NCBI GenBank assembly: GCA_964651095.1
Contig: CAZYWO010000010.1
Location: 1 to 32,883, forward strand
Source: SUG1106 sp964651095
Lineage (GTDB): Bacteria; Bacillota; Clostridia; Peptostreptococcales; Anaerovoracaceae
DNA: 32,883 nt
Reading direction: 5' to 3'
Below, piece after piece: positions 1 to 8,785 of this stretch. The first letter of the stretch is position 1. Each line of letters opens with the position of its first letter. The notes under the pieces were generated by a model. It was not told the origin of the DNA. It saw nothing but the letters and a program-made list of their open reading frames with translations, and ran no database searches. The position numbers and the translations under genes are program-made.

Positions 1-1
1 T

Positions 2-289
2 GAAGCGGGACTGACTGAATTTTGCAAAAAAAATGAACTGGAATTAAAGATATTTACCGCAGATGAGCTTTCTTCAGTGACGGGAGACTTTACCTGCTCT
101 AAATTTGTAAAGAAAATCACGGGAGTGGATAATGTCTGCGAAAGAAGCGCAGTGCTTGCCGCACGGCAAGATGAAAGAAAAAATTTAAGCTATGAAGATG
201 ATGAACCGGTTTTGGTGCTTCACAAATTCTGCAAAGAAGGAGTGACATGCGCAATCGCGGTAAAGAAATGGAGAATAAGCTTTGAATAA
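2..289 (+). CDS. cbiG: Cobalt-precorrin 5A hydrolase CbiG, C-terminal part
   Basis: The reading frame is open from the first bases of the window, so this is the 3' end of a gene that begins upstream. The roughly 95 visible residues match the C-terminal CbiG domain: a KIFTADEL segment, then FTCSKFVKKITGVDNVCERSA, the conserved Gly-Val-xx-Val-Cys-Glu-Arg signature, and a final beta strand ending at a TAA. CbiG opens the delta-lactone of cobalt-precorrin-5A and releases acetaldehyde, a step specific to the anaerobic cobalamin route. Its stop codon overlaps the start of the next gene by eight bases, consistent with translational coupling in the cobalamin operon. The catalytic N-terminal half lies outside the window. 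Confidence 0.85.
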   Translation, partial: EAGLTEFCKKNELELKIFTADELSSVTGDFTCSKFVKKITGVDNVCERSAVLAARQDERKNLSYEDDEPVLVLHKFCKEGVTCAIAVKKWRISFE

Positions 290-1013
290 AATATACGTAG
301 TCGGAATCGGCCCGGGAGCCTATGAGAAGATGACAATTGAAGCAGCGAGAGTCTTGGAAAAATGTCAGGTGATAATCGGATACACAGTTTATATCGATTT
401 GGTAAAGGAACATTTTGCAGATAAAAAATTTATGAGTACTCCCATGAAGAAGGAAAAGGAAAGGTGTATTCTTGCCTTTGAGGAAGCTTCAAAAGGTCAA
501 GAGGTTGCAATGATATGCAGCGGAGACGCAGGCATATACGGTATGGCAGGTCTGATGTTTGAGCTTTCTCAAAATTATCCGGATACGGAGATAAATGTGA
601 TAGCAGGAGTGACTGCGGCAACAGGCGGAGCTGCTGTTCTGGGTGCGCCGCTTATCCATGATTTTTGCCTTATAAGTTTAAGCGACTTGCTTACTCCATG
701 GGAGCTTATCGAAAAAAGGCTTAGAGATGCAGCACATGGAGACTTTGTAGTATGTCTGTATAATCCTTCAAGCATTAAACGCCGCGATTATCTTCAAAAG
801 GCATGCGATATCATGATGGAATTTAAATCGCCTGCCACAGTTTGCGCAACGGTAGCAAACATTGGTAGGGATGGCGAACAGATGAAACTTATGAGCCTTA
901 AAGAACTTAGAGATGCAGAAGTGGATATGTTTACAACTGTATTTGTAGGGAACTCACAGACAAGAGAACTTAATGGTAAAATGGTAACACCGAGAGGTTA
1001 TAGGAATGTGTAA
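282..1013 (+). CDS. cbiH: Precorrin-3B / cobalt-factor III C17-methyltransferase
   Basis: This 243-residue SAM-dependent corrin ring methyltransferase methylates C17 and drives ring contraction (CbiH/CobJ). The N-terminus has the family glycine motif VVGIGPG, followed by MTIEAARVLEKCQVIIGY. A second SAM-binding segment, ICSGDAGIYGMAG, lies near residues 79-91, and VVCLYNPSSIKRRDYL near residues 150-165 is typical of CbiH/CobJ. The length is that of a stand-alone enzyme without the extra C-terminal Fe-S domain of some homologues. The start is a TTG at 282, chosen because the family begins two or three residues before the first beta strand and a GGAGAA ribosome site lies just upstream. It overlaps cbiG by eight bases and the next gene by eight bases. 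Confidence 0.93.
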   Translation: MNKIYVVGIGPGAYEKMTIEAARVLEKCQVIIGYTVYIDLVKEHFADKKFMSTPMKKEKERCILAFEEASKGQEVAMICSGDAGIYGMAGLMFELSQNYPDTEINVIAGVTAATGGAAVLGAPLIHDFCLISLSDLLTPWELIEKRLRDAAHGDFVVCLYNPSSIKRRDYLQKACDIMMEFKSPATVCATVANIGRDGEQMKLMSLKELRDAEVDMFTTVFVGNSQTRELNGKMVTPRGYRNV

Positions 1014-3018
1014 GGTAATTATTTTCGGAGGCACTACAGAAGGAAGACTTTTAGCCGAATTTATGGACAGGAGCAAAGTCGGCGCTCATGTTTGCGTTGC
1101 AACTCAATATGGGGGAACATTGATTCCGGAAGGGGAATGCTTGACGTTTTCCGACAAGAGGCTGGATGAGCAGCAGATGGAAGCTTTAATAGCTGAAAAA
1201 AAACCTGAAATAGTTATAGACGCAACTCATCCATTTGCTGTAGATGTAACGGAAAACATTAAAAAGGCTTGCAAAGAGCAGAACGTGCAGTATGTGAGAC
1301 TTCTGCGTTCGGAAGATGCAGGCGGTAAAAAAAACGACGGCGAAGAATCATGCTGCATTTTCGTTGATAACATTAAGGAAGCAGTAGAGGTTCTTTCAAA
1401 AACAGAAGGCAGAATCTTGGTAACTACCGGCAGCAAGGAGCTGGCGGAGTTTACTGCCCTTGAAAATTTTAAAGAGCGTTTAATAGCCAGAGTATTATCC
1501 ACGGTTGAATCGGTGGAACATTGCAGGAAACTGGGAATTGAGGGGAAGAATCTTATATGTATGCAGGGGCCTTTTTCCCGGGAAATTAACAGAGCCATGA
1601 TAAAGCAGTTCGATTGCAAATACATGGTGACTAAAGCATCCGGAACCACGGGAGGTTTTGAAGACAAAATTCAGGCTGCTTTAGATTGCGGCTGCATACC
1701 TGTTGTCATAGGCAGACCTTCCGGAGAGGAAGGGCTGGATTTTGCAGAATGTAAAAAGCTTTTAACTGAAAAGTTTGATATTAAAACCGTGCAGCAAATA
1801 GGCTTGGTGGGAATTGGCATGGGCAGTCATGATACTCTTACGGAGGAGGCGAAGAGATGTCTTACAGAAGCTGAGCTGATTATAGGAGCAAAACGTATTG
1901 CAGAAGCGGTAAACATTAAAGGACAAAACACTATATTTGAATACAACAGCGAAAGAATTGCTGAATATATAGAACATCACAGGGAACTGGAAAAGATTGC
2001 GGTAGTATTTTCCGGCGATATTGGATTTTACAGCGGTGCAAAGAAACTTATAACTTTGCTCAGAGAAAAAGATTATAAGATAAGCGTATTCCCCGGAATA
2101 TCGTCGGTTTCATATTTCATGGGTAGAATTGGATTATCTTGGGATGATGCGGTTATTACATCGAACCACGGAATAACCAACTCACTTATTCCCCTTATCC
2201 GCGATAATGAAAAGGTATTTTCCATATTGGGCAGACCTGACGATGTTAGAAACTTGGCAGGCAAACTTATAGAATATGGTCTTGGCGAGGTAAAATTATA
2301 TGTGGGAGAAAACCTTTCCTACAGCGATGAAAAAATATTTAAAGCCAATCCATCTGAGCTTACGGATTACGAAAACTACAGCCTTTGTGTAATAGCTGCG
2401 GTAAATGAACACGCTCCTGATACATGTCAAAATCCGTTGACCGTAAGGCGTGACTCCGAATTTATAAGGGGCAAAGTGCCGATGACTAAAGAGGAAATCA
2501 GAACTATTTCAATTTCCAAACTGAACCTTAAGCCTGATTCAATATGTTACGATGTAGGAGCAGGCACAGGATCGGTGTCCGTCGAGATGGCAGTTAAAAC
2601 GCCAAAGGGCAGAGTATATGCCATCGAAAAGAAAGAAGAAGCAGTCGACCTGATTAGACAGAACAAAATAAAATTTATGACCGATAACTTAGAAGTAATA
2701 GAAGGTCTTGCGCCGGAAGCAATGATAGATCTTCCTGCCCCTACACACGTGTTTATAGGCGGTTCTTCCGGAAATATGGAAGAAATAGTTGAATCGGTTC
2801 TTTCAAAAAATCCTATGGCGCGGATTGTTATTAACTGCATAGCTGTTGAATCGGTTTCAACTGCATTAAAGTTGGCTTATGAAAAGGGCGCAGGAGATAC
2901 TGTGGAGGTCATTCAGGTTTCGGTTGCAAGAACTTCAAAAATAGGACCATACACTATGATGAACGGTGAAAATCCCATCACTATAATTTCCTTTACCGGG
3001 AAAGGAGCACAAGCATGA
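1006..3018 (+). CDS. cbiJET: CbiJ-CbiE-CbiT triple fusion (precorrin-6A reductase, C5 and C15 methyltransferase/decarboxylase)
   Basis: One uninterrupted 670-residue frame carries three cobalamin enzymes. Residues 1-258 are CbiJ/CobK-like, with nucleotide-binding start VIIFGGTTEGRLLAEF and the IDATHPFA motif at 71-78. Residues 264-468 are CbiE, a tetrapyrrole methylase with IGLVGIGMGSHDTLT and VVFSGDIGFYSGA. Residues 480-670 are CbiT, with PMTKEEIR followed by the class I SAM motif DVGAGTGSVSVE at 516-527. CbiE and CbiT methylate C5 and C15, CbiT also decarboxylates the C12 acetate, and CbiJ reduces the ring. CbiE-CbiT fusions (CobL) are well known; adding CbiJ in front is less common. The ATG at 1006 overlaps cbiH by eight bases. 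The same frame holds across both junctions, so this is not a frameshift artefact. Confidence 0.92.
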   Translation: MCKVIIFGGTTEGRLLAEFMDRSKVGAHVCVATQYGGTLIPEGECLTFSDKRLDEQQMEALIAEKKPEIVIDATHPFAVDVTENIKKACKEQNVQYVRLLRSEDAGGKKNDGEESCCIFVDNIKEAVEVLSKTEGRILVTTGSKELAEFTALENFKERLIARVLSTVESVEHCRKLGIEGKNLICMQGPFSREINRAMIKQFDCKYMVTKASGTTGGFEDKIQAALDCGCIPVVIGRPSGEEGLDFAECKKLLTEKFDIKTVQQIGLVGIGMGSHDTLTEEAKRCLTEAELIIGAKRIAEAVNIKGQNTIFEYNSERIAEYIEHHRELEKIAVVFSGDIGFYSGAKKLITLLREKDYKISVFPGISSVSYFMGRIGLSWDDAVITSNHGITNSLIPLIRDNEKVFSILGRPDDVRNLAGKLIEYGLGEVKLYVGENLSYSDEKIFKANPSELTDYENYSLCVIAAVNEHAPDTCQNPLTVRRDSEFIRGKVPMTKEEIRTISISKLNLKPDSICYDVGAGTGSVSVEMAVKTPKGRVYAIEKKEEAVDLIRQNKIKFMTDNLEVIEGLAPEAMIDLPAPTHVFIGGSSGNMEEIVESVLSKNPMARIVINCIAVESVSTALKLAYEKGAGDTVEVIQVSVARTSKIGPYTMMNGENPITIISFTGKGAQA

Positions 3019-4493
3019 TGAACATAAAAGTTCCTCGTATTCTTTTCTGTGCCGGAGCCAGCAACAGCGGAAAGACGCTTATAACGTGCGGCATACTTCA
3101 AGCGCTTATCAACAGAGGGCTTAAACCTGCGTCATTTAAATGCGGTCCAGATTATATTGACCCAATGTTTCATACCAAGGTGATCGGAACTTGTGCCCGT
3201 AATTTGGATACATTTTTTGCAGATACTCAAACTGTCAAATACATTTTAGCTGAAAACAGCAAGGCATCTGATATTTCCGTTATAGAGGGAGTCATGGGTT
3301 ACTATGACGGAATAGGCGGGATAACTACAGATGCAAGCACTTATGATGTGGCAAAAGCCACCGATACTCCTGCTGTTTTAATTGTAAACTGCAAAGGAAT
3401 GAGTTTGTCAGCAGCGGCGTTGATCAAAGGGTATATTGATTTCAGAAAAGACAGCAATATTAAGGCTGTAATTCTAAATCGGGTAAGCACGGGCATTTAT
3501 AAAAAGCTTAAAGCCTGTATCGAGGAAAGCTGCCAAGTTGCTGTGCTGGGATATGTACCTGAGGTAAAGGAGTGCGTTATTGAAAGCCGCCATTTGGGGC
3601 TGATGATGCCTGATGAAATCGCCGGCATTAAAGAAAAGCTCATGAAACTTGCAGAAATAATCGAGCAGACTGTTGATCTTGACATGCTGATTCAAATAGC
3701 AGATCAGGCTTTAGAACTTGAAATTTCACAACCGAAAGTTTTTAAAACCTTAAAAGACGATAAGATTGACAACGGAGGGAGTCAAGACGGAACAAGTGGG
3801 GGGATCAAAGTGGCTCTTGCAAGAGACGAAGCCTTCTGTTTTATATATGAAGATAATATTGAATTGCTTAAAAAGATGGGAGCGGAAATCATAGAATTTT
3901 CACCTCTACACGATAGATGTCTGCCTGACGGAACAGAGGGGTTGATTTTGTGCGGAGGATATCCTGAGCTTTACGCAAAACAACTTTCCGGCAATCATTC
4001 AATGCTGGAGGACATAGCCTTAAAATGCCGGGGAGGATTGCCCGTGTTGGCAGAATGCGGCGGATTTATGTATCTGCATGAAACCTTGGAGGATATCGAC
4101 GGGAATTCCTACAATGGCGTGGGAATAATCAAAGGCAAGGCATTTAAGACTTCCAAACTAGGTCGTTTTGGTTATATTAATTTGAGTGTGGAAAAGGGAG
4201 ATTTTTTTAAAGAGTGGTGTCAGTCTGATGGATCAAGTGATGAAATCGACTCTGCGACTTGTTGCAACATTGGGGTAATGCCCGCCCATGAATTTCACTA
4301 TTTTGATTCTACAGATCCGGGCGATTGCCTTTTCGCACAGAAGCCTGCTTCATCAGTAAATTGGTCGTGTATTCACAGCACGGATACTATGCTTGCAGGT
4401 TTTCCTCATTTTTATTACTATGGAAATACTGCTCTTCCTATGGCTTTTCTCCGCAAGTGCAGAAAGTACGGAAGCAAAAATCTGAAAGGATAA
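3015..4493 (+). CDS. cbiA: Cobyrinate a,c-diamide synthase
   Basis: A 492-residue ATP- and glutamine-dependent amidotransferase that converts the a and c carboxylates of cobyrinate to amides. The N-terminal dethiobiotin-synthetase-like domain has the P-loop GASNSGKT at residues 14-21 and the conserved FKCGPDYIDPMFH. The C-terminal class I glutamine amidotransferase domain carries the nucleophile in LAECGGFMYLHE (Cys348) and a late His in MPAHEFHYFD. Length is close to the usual 450-490 for CbiA. The start ATG overlaps the stop of the cbiJ-E-T gene (ATGA-type overlap), with a GGAG about ten bases upstream. A less conserved linker near residues 238-262 joins the two domains. Confidence 0.95.
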   Translation: MMNIKVPRILFCAGASNSGKTLITCGILQALINRGLKPASFKCGPDYIDPMFHTKVIGTCARNLDTFFADTQTVKYILAENSKASDISVIEGVMGYYDGIGGITTDASTYDVAKATDTPAVLIVNCKGMSLSAAALIKGYIDFRKDSNIKAVILNRVSTGIYKKLKACIEESCQVAVLGYVPEVKECVIESRHLGLMMPDEIAGIKEKLMKLAEIIEQTVDLDMLIQIADQALELEISQPKVFKTLKDDKIDNGGSQDGTSGGIKVALARDEAFCFIYEDNIELLKKMGAEIIEFSPLHDRCLPDGTEGLILCGGYPELYAKQLSGNHSMLEDIALKCRGGLPVLAECGGFMYLHETLEDIDGNSYNGVGIIKGKAFKTSKLGRFGYINLSVEKGDFFKEWCQSDGSSDEIDSATCCNIGVMPAHEFHYFDSTDPGDCLFAQKPASSVNWSCIHSTDTMLAGFPHFYYYGNTALPMAFLRKCRKYGSKNLKG

Positions 4494-4500
4494 TTTACAA

Positions 4501-5475
4501 ATGTTAATATATGCAGGTGCGGCGCTTGCTGTAGGTTATTTCGCAGACTTGGTCTTTGGGGATCCACGATGGCTTTATCATCCGGTTAGGCTTATAGGAA
4601 ACATCATAGTTTGGCTTGAAAAAATAATAAGAAGGATCATGCCAAAGGGACAAAAAGGAGAGCTTGCAGGCGGCACGCTTATGGTCGTGGCAACGCTGCT
4701 TTTATGGGGCGCGGCTTCATGGATTTTGGTTTACTTATTTTTTAAATGGAATGTTATCGCCGGTATAATTTTAGAGTGTTTTATGTGCTATCAAATGCTT
4801 GCTGTAAAATCGTTAAGAGATGAGAGCATGAAGGTCTATTGGGCGTTAAAAGACGGAACTTTAGAAGATGGACAAATGGCTGTTTCAATGATTGTAGGCA
4901 GAAATACCGATTCGCTGGATGAGACGGGAATTACGAAGGCTGCGGTTGAAACGGTTGCCGAAAACTTCTCCGACGGAGTAATAGCTCCAATGCTCTATAT
5001 GACTGTAGGCGGTCCTGTGCTTATGTATATATATAAGGCGATTAATACTATGGATTCCATGGTCGGTTATAAAAATGACAAGTATTTGTACTTCGGAAGG
5101 TGTGCGGCAAAACTTGATGATATAGCAAACTTTATTCCCGCAAGGTTATCGGCAGCGGCGCTTATTTTAGCTGCATATTTGTGCGGATATGACGCAGCCC
5201 AAGCTATAAAAATTTTTAAGCGAGACAGGTTTAATCATGCCAGTCCAAACTCCGCCCAGACGGAATCAGTAGTTGCGGGGGCTTTAGGTATTCAGCTTGC
5301 CGGAAACGCTTACTATTTTGGCAAGCTATATGAGAAACCCACAATCGGCGATGATTTGCGAAATGTTTCAGCAGAAGATATAAAGCGGGTGAACAGGCTG
5401 ATGTACATAGGAAGTTTTTTGGCTGTTGTAATTTTGGCGCTGATTCATCTAGGGATTATATTAGTGATTTTCTAA
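4501..5475 (+). CDS. cbiB: Adenosylcobinamide-phosphate synthase CbiB
   Basis: A 324-residue integral membrane protein of the CbiB/CobD family. It joins (R)-1-amino-2-propanol phosphate to adenosylcobyric acid, giving adenosylcobinamide phosphate. The N-terminus has the family pattern DLVFGDPRWLYHPVRLIG (residues 17-34). The centre has IVGRNTDSLDE followed by ETVAENFSDGVIAPM, and later NHASPNSAQTESVVAGALG, all CbiB signatures. Several hydrophobic spans are visible, including residues 1-20, 58-92 and the extreme C-terminus (about 301-324). It begins seven bases after cbiA, and an AAAGGA site within the cbiA end serves as ribosome site. Its product partner, the aminopropanol phosphate donor, comes from the next gene. 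Confidence 0.95.
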   Translation: MLIYAGAALAVGYFADLVFGDPRWLYHPVRLIGNIIVWLEKIIRRIMPKGQKGELAGGTLMVVATLLLWGAASWILVYLFFKWNVIAGIILECFMCYQMLAVKSLRDESMKVYWALKDGTLEDGQMAVSMIVGRNTDSLDETGITKAAVETVAENFSDGVIAPMLYMTVGGPVLMYIYKAINTMDSMVGYKNDKYLYFGRCAAKLDDIANFIPARLSAAALILAAYLCGYDAAQAIKIFKRDRFNHASPNSAQTESVVAGALGIQLAGNAYYFGKLYEKPTIGDDLRNVSAEDIKRVNRLMYIGSFLAVVILALIHLGIILVIF

Positions 5476-5510
5476 GAAATTAGACGAAAGACAGGAGAAA
5501 ATAAAATAAT

Positions 5511-6551
5511 ATGGGCAATCATGTTCATGGAGGCGACATATATCGCCATAAAAATGTTTTGGATTTTTCATCTAATTGCAACCCTTTTGGCACGCCTGAA
5601 AGTGTAAAAAGGGCTGTTTGCGGTGCGGCAGATACGTTAAATCATTATCCGGATGTGATGTGCAGCAGATTAAGAGAAGAAATAGCAAAAGTTCACAAGG
5701 TATCTGCTGAAAATATCTTCTGTGGAAACGGCGCTGCGGAAGTGATATTTTGCATAGCATCATTTCTTAAACCGAAGAAAGCTTTAATTCCCGTTCCTGC
5801 CTTTGCCGAATATGAACAGGCGCTTTTGGCGGCGGGATGCAAGCCGAATTTCTTTGTTCTTGATGAAAAAAATGGCTTTAGACCTGATGAGAGTTTCATA
5901 GAGAGCATAGATGAGACGATTGACGCGGTGTTTGTGTGTAATCCCAATAACCCTACAGGCGTTTTGCTTGAAAAGGACTACCTGTTAAGGCTGGCAGAAA
6001 AATGCAGAAGATGTCATACTTTCTTAATTATAGACGAGTGTTTTCTCGATTTTATTGAGATGCCAGAAGTTTATACAATGACCGATATGCTTGAAGAATA
6101 TCATGATATATTGATTCTCAAAGCCTTTACTAAGCTCTATGCCATGGCGGGAGTCAGACTTGGGTACGGTATAAGCAAAGATGAGTCGGTTATCTTGGGA
6201 ATGAAAGAAAAAGTTCAGCCATGGAATGTGTCTACCATGGCACAATATGGGGGAATAGCCGCACTGAAGGAAAGTGATTATGTGCGGGAAAGCCTTTATA
6301 AAATAAAAAAAGAAAGAAAGAGACTTTTAACTGCCATTAAAGAAATAGGCTTTAAAATATACGAATCGTCAGCCAACTACATTTTTTTCAAAGGAGAGGA
6401 ACATCTATGGGAGAAGTGTCTGGCCGAGGGAATTTTAATACGGGATTGCAGTAATTATCGTGGACTGGGCGGCGGATATTATAGAGTTGCAGTCAGAAAA
6501 AGAGAAGAAAACGATAGGCTTATTGAGGTTTTGAGAAAGATAAAGGAGTAA
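5511..6551 (+). CDS. cobD: L-threonine-O-3-phosphate decarboxylase (CobD, aminotransferase fold)
   Basis: This 346-residue pyridoxal-phosphate enzyme is of the histidinol-phosphate aminotransferase type. The start HGGDIYRHKNVLDFSSNCNP is characteristic of CobD rather than HisC. The expected PLP features are present: an NGAAE loop near residue 73, the CNPNNPTG segment near 143-150, the Asp of IIDECFLDF near 173-181, and the Schiff-base Lys208 in AFTKLYAMAG. CobD decarboxylates L-threonine phosphate to (R)-1-amino-2-propanol O-2-phosphate, the substrate of CbiB just upstream. That context supports CobD over HisC, and no his genes are nearby. The ATG follows an ACAGGAGA ribosome site; a 35-base spacer separates it from cbiB. 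Confidence 0.88.
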   Translation: MGNHVHGGDIYRHKNVLDFSSNCNPFGTPESVKRAVCGAADTLNHYPDVMCSRLREEIAKVHKVSAENIFCGNGAAEVIFCIASFLKPKKALIPVPAFAEYEQALLAAGCKPNFFVLDEKNGFRPDESFIESIDETIDAVFVCNPNNPTGVLLEKDYLLRLAEKCRRCHTFLIIDECFLDFIEMPEVYTMTDMLEEYHDILILKAFTKLYAMAGVRLGYGISKDESVILGMKEKVQPWNVSTMAQYGGIAALKESDYVRESLYKIKKERKRLLTAIKEIGFKIYESSANYIFFKGEEHLWEKCLAEGILIRDCSNYRGLGGGYYRVAVRKREENDRLIEVLRKIKE

Positions 6552-6557
6552 AAATAT

Positions 6558-8072
6558 ATGGCAAAAGTTTTGATGATACAGGGAACTATGTCAAATGTAG
6601 GAAAGAGTCTTATCACTGCAGGGCTGTGCAGGATTTTCAGTCAGGACGGTTATCGAGTGGCGCCTTTTAAGTCTCAAAATATGGCTTTAAATTCCTTTAT
6701 AACGGAAGACGGCTTTGAGATGGGAAGAGCCCAGGTAATGCAGGCTGAAGCAGCGGGAATTAAGCCCGATGTGAGAATGAATCCTATTTTGCTTAAGCCT
6801 ACCAACGATACAGGTAGTCAGGTGATTGTAAACGGGGAGATACGTTGTACAATGGCGGCGAAAGAATATTTTGAATATAAAAGAGAACTTATTCCTGATA
6901 TTCTCAAGGCTTTTAACAGCCTTTCAGAAGAATACGATATTATAGTAATAGAAGGCGCGGGAAGTCCTGCGGAAATCAACTTAAAGCAAGAAGACCTTGT
7001 AAACATGGGTATGGCTAAAATGGCAAAATCTCCGGTTCTCCTTGTGGGAGACATAGACAGAGGCGGCGTTTTCGCTCAGCTTATAGGAACAGTAAACCTG
7101 CTTGAGCCGGAAGAACGTTCCATTGTAAAAGGTTTGATTATAAACAAGTTCAGGGGCGATAAGTCCATACTCGATCCGGGCATAAAAATGCTGGAGGAAA
7201 AGGCAGACATTCCGGTAGTGGGTGTGGCTCCCTACATGCATGTAGATGTGGAGGATGAGGACAGCCTGAGCGAAAGACTCGAATATACAGATAAAGTGGA
7301 TCTCATAGATATTGCAGTTATCAGATTGCCTAGAATTTCCAACTTTACAGACTTTAATGCTCTGGAGGTAATTCCGGGCGTATCTGTAAGATATGTTAAG
7401 TCGGCGGCTGAAATCAAAGATCCTGATATGGTTATCATTCCGGGATCAAAGAATACTATGGAAGACCTGCTTTGGATGAGACAGAAAGGCATTGAGGCAG
7501 CAGTTCTTAAACAGGCAGCACAGGGAAAAATTATCTTCGGGATATGCGGAGGATATCAGATGCTCGGTCAGGTGCTTTCAGACCCTCTGGGAGTTGAAAC
7601 GGGCGGAGAAGTAAGAGGCATGGGGCTTCTTCCCGTAAGCACCGTTTTCGCAGGAGAAAAGACGAGAACCAGAGTTGAGGGCAAGTTTACATGCCAAGGC
7701 AGTTTATTTGATGAACTTTGCCGTAAAGATATAAAATGCGAGGGTTATGAAATTCACATGGGACAATCTGTTTTAAGTGAAGGCGCTTTACCGCTGCAAA
7801 ACATCGAGGACAGCGTAAGCGGAGTATCTAAAAGCGACGGAGCGTACAGCGATAACGTATTCGGCACATACGTACACGGTATCTTTGACGGATATGGCGT
7901 AGCTGAAGCGATAATAAAGTCCATAGGAAAGCGAAAGGGCATAGATACGGAAGGTATGGAAGCAGTAGACTATGCAAAGTATAAAGAAAGTCAGTACGAT
8001 TTGCTGGCTGAGGGACTTCGCAAGCATTTGGATATGGAAGCAATTTATAAAATTTTGGAACAGGGGATATAA
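6558..8072 (+). CDS. cbiP: Cobyric acid synthase (glutamine-hydrolysing)
   Basis: A 504-residue amidotransferase that amidates the b, d, e and g side chains of adenosylcobyrinate a,c-diamide to form adenosylcobyric acid. The N-terminal synthetase domain has P-loop GTMSNVGKS at residues 9-17 and the family segment FKSQNMALNS. The central VEGAG-type motif appears as IEGAGSPAEINL. The C-terminal class I glutaminase domain carries IIPGSKNTMEDL, the nucleophile elbow FGICGGYQMLG (Cys330) and the catalytic His in GTYVHGIFDG. Length is normal for CbiP/CobQ. It lies six bases after cobD, with a GGAG ribosome site in the end of that gene, and five bases before cbiC. Confidence 0.96.
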   Translation: MAKVLMIQGTMSNVGKSLITAGLCRIFSQDGYRVAPFKSQNMALNSFITEDGFEMGRAQVMQAEAAGIKPDVRMNPILLKPTNDTGSQVIVNGEIRCTMAAKEYFEYKRELIPDILKAFNSLSEEYDIIVIEGAGSPAEINLKQEDLVNMGMAKMAKSPVLLVGDIDRGGVFAQLIGTVNLLEPEERSIVKGLIINKFRGDKSILDPGIKMLEEKADIPVVGVAPYMHVDVEDEDSLSERLEYTDKVDLIDIAVIRLPRISNFTDFNALEVIPGVSVRYVKSAAEIKDPDMVIIPGSKNTMEDLLWMRQKGIEAAVLKQAAQGKIIFGICGGYQMLGQVLSDPLGVETGGEVRGMGLLPVSTVFAGEKTRTRVEGKFTCQGSLFDELCRKDIKCEGYEIHMGQSVLSEGALPLQNIEDSVSGVSKSDGAYSDNVFGTYVHGIFDGYGVAEAIIKSIGKRKGIDTEGMEAVDYAKYKESQYDLLAEGLRKHLDMEAIYKILEQGI

Positions 8073-8077
8073 GTACC

Positions 8078-8728
8078 ATGAGAGAACAACTTGAGAATGT
8101 AAAGCCGAGAGATATAGAGACCAGAAGCTTTGAAATTATCACACATGAACTTGGAAACAGAAGCTTTCCGCAAAATACGGAGCTTATAGTGAAAAGATGT
8201 ATACATACCAGCGCAGATTTTGATTATGCGGACAATCTGTGCTTTTCCGATGGAGTAGTAACCAAAGCGCTTGAAGCTATAAAAAACGGCGCGTCTATAG
8301 TAACTGATACACAAATGGCAAAGGCGGGGATTAATAAGACTGCTCTTGGCAAATGGGGAGGTCAGGTACATTGCTTTATGTCAGATACAGATGTAGCAGA
8401 GGCGGCGAAAAAGGCAGGAAGTACCAGAGCCAGCGCTAGCATGGAAAAGGCGGCTTCCATTGGAGAACCGTTTATTTTTGCAGTAGGCAACGCTCCTACG
8501 GCTCTGGTGACACTTTACGATTTGATTCAGGAACAAAAGATTAAACCTCATCTCATCGTCGGTGTGCCTGTAGGCTTTGTAAATGTGGTTCAGTCAAAGG
8601 AACTGATATTGTCCCTCCACGTGCCGTACATAGTTGCACGAGGAAGAAAGGGCGGCAGCAATATTGCCGCATGTATTATCAATGCGCTGCTTTATATGCT
8701 GGATAATGAAAGAGATTATTGGAAGTAG
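8078..8728 (+). CDS. cbiC: Cobalt-precorrin-8 methylmutase
   Basis: A 216-residue protein of the CbiC/CobH family. The enzyme moves the methyl group from C11 to C12 of cobalt-precorrin-8, giving cobyrinate. The catalytic His43 is visible in KRCIHTSADFDY, and the family segments TDTQMAKAGI and VGVPVGFVNVVQSKEL are present, followed by the conserved GRKGGSNIAACIINALL near the C-terminus. In many operons cbiC lies near the start of the cluster; here it follows cbiP and is the last cbi gene. A 57-base spacer, the largest in the operon, separates it from hemA. No terminator is seen in that spacer. Confidence 0.95.
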   Translation: MREQLENVKPRDIETRSFEIITHELGNRSFPQNTELIVKRCIHTSADFDYADNLCFSDGVVTKALEAIKNGASIVTDTQMAKAGINKTALGKWGGQVHCFMSDTDVAEAAKKAGSTRASASMEKAASIGEPFIFAVGNAPTALVTLYDLIQEQKIKPHLIVGVPVGFVNVVQSKELILSLHVPYIVARGRKGGSNIAACIINALLYMLDNERDYWK

Positions 8729-8785
8729 AGCAAATTAAGGTAAATAAAACCGGAATAAGTAATAACAATAACAGGAGAGTAGAGT

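Noticed and set aside
1006..3018. Suspicion that the cbiJ-E-T fusion comes from a sequencing error that removed stop codons
   Set aside because: All three domains are complete and in the same frame with natural-looking linkers, and no compensating frameshift is needed.
5511..6551. Histidinol-phosphate aminotransferase (HisC)
   Set aside because: The fold is shared, but the HGGDIYRHKNVLDFSSNCNP start and the position between cbiB and cbiP favour threonine-phosphate decarboxylase.
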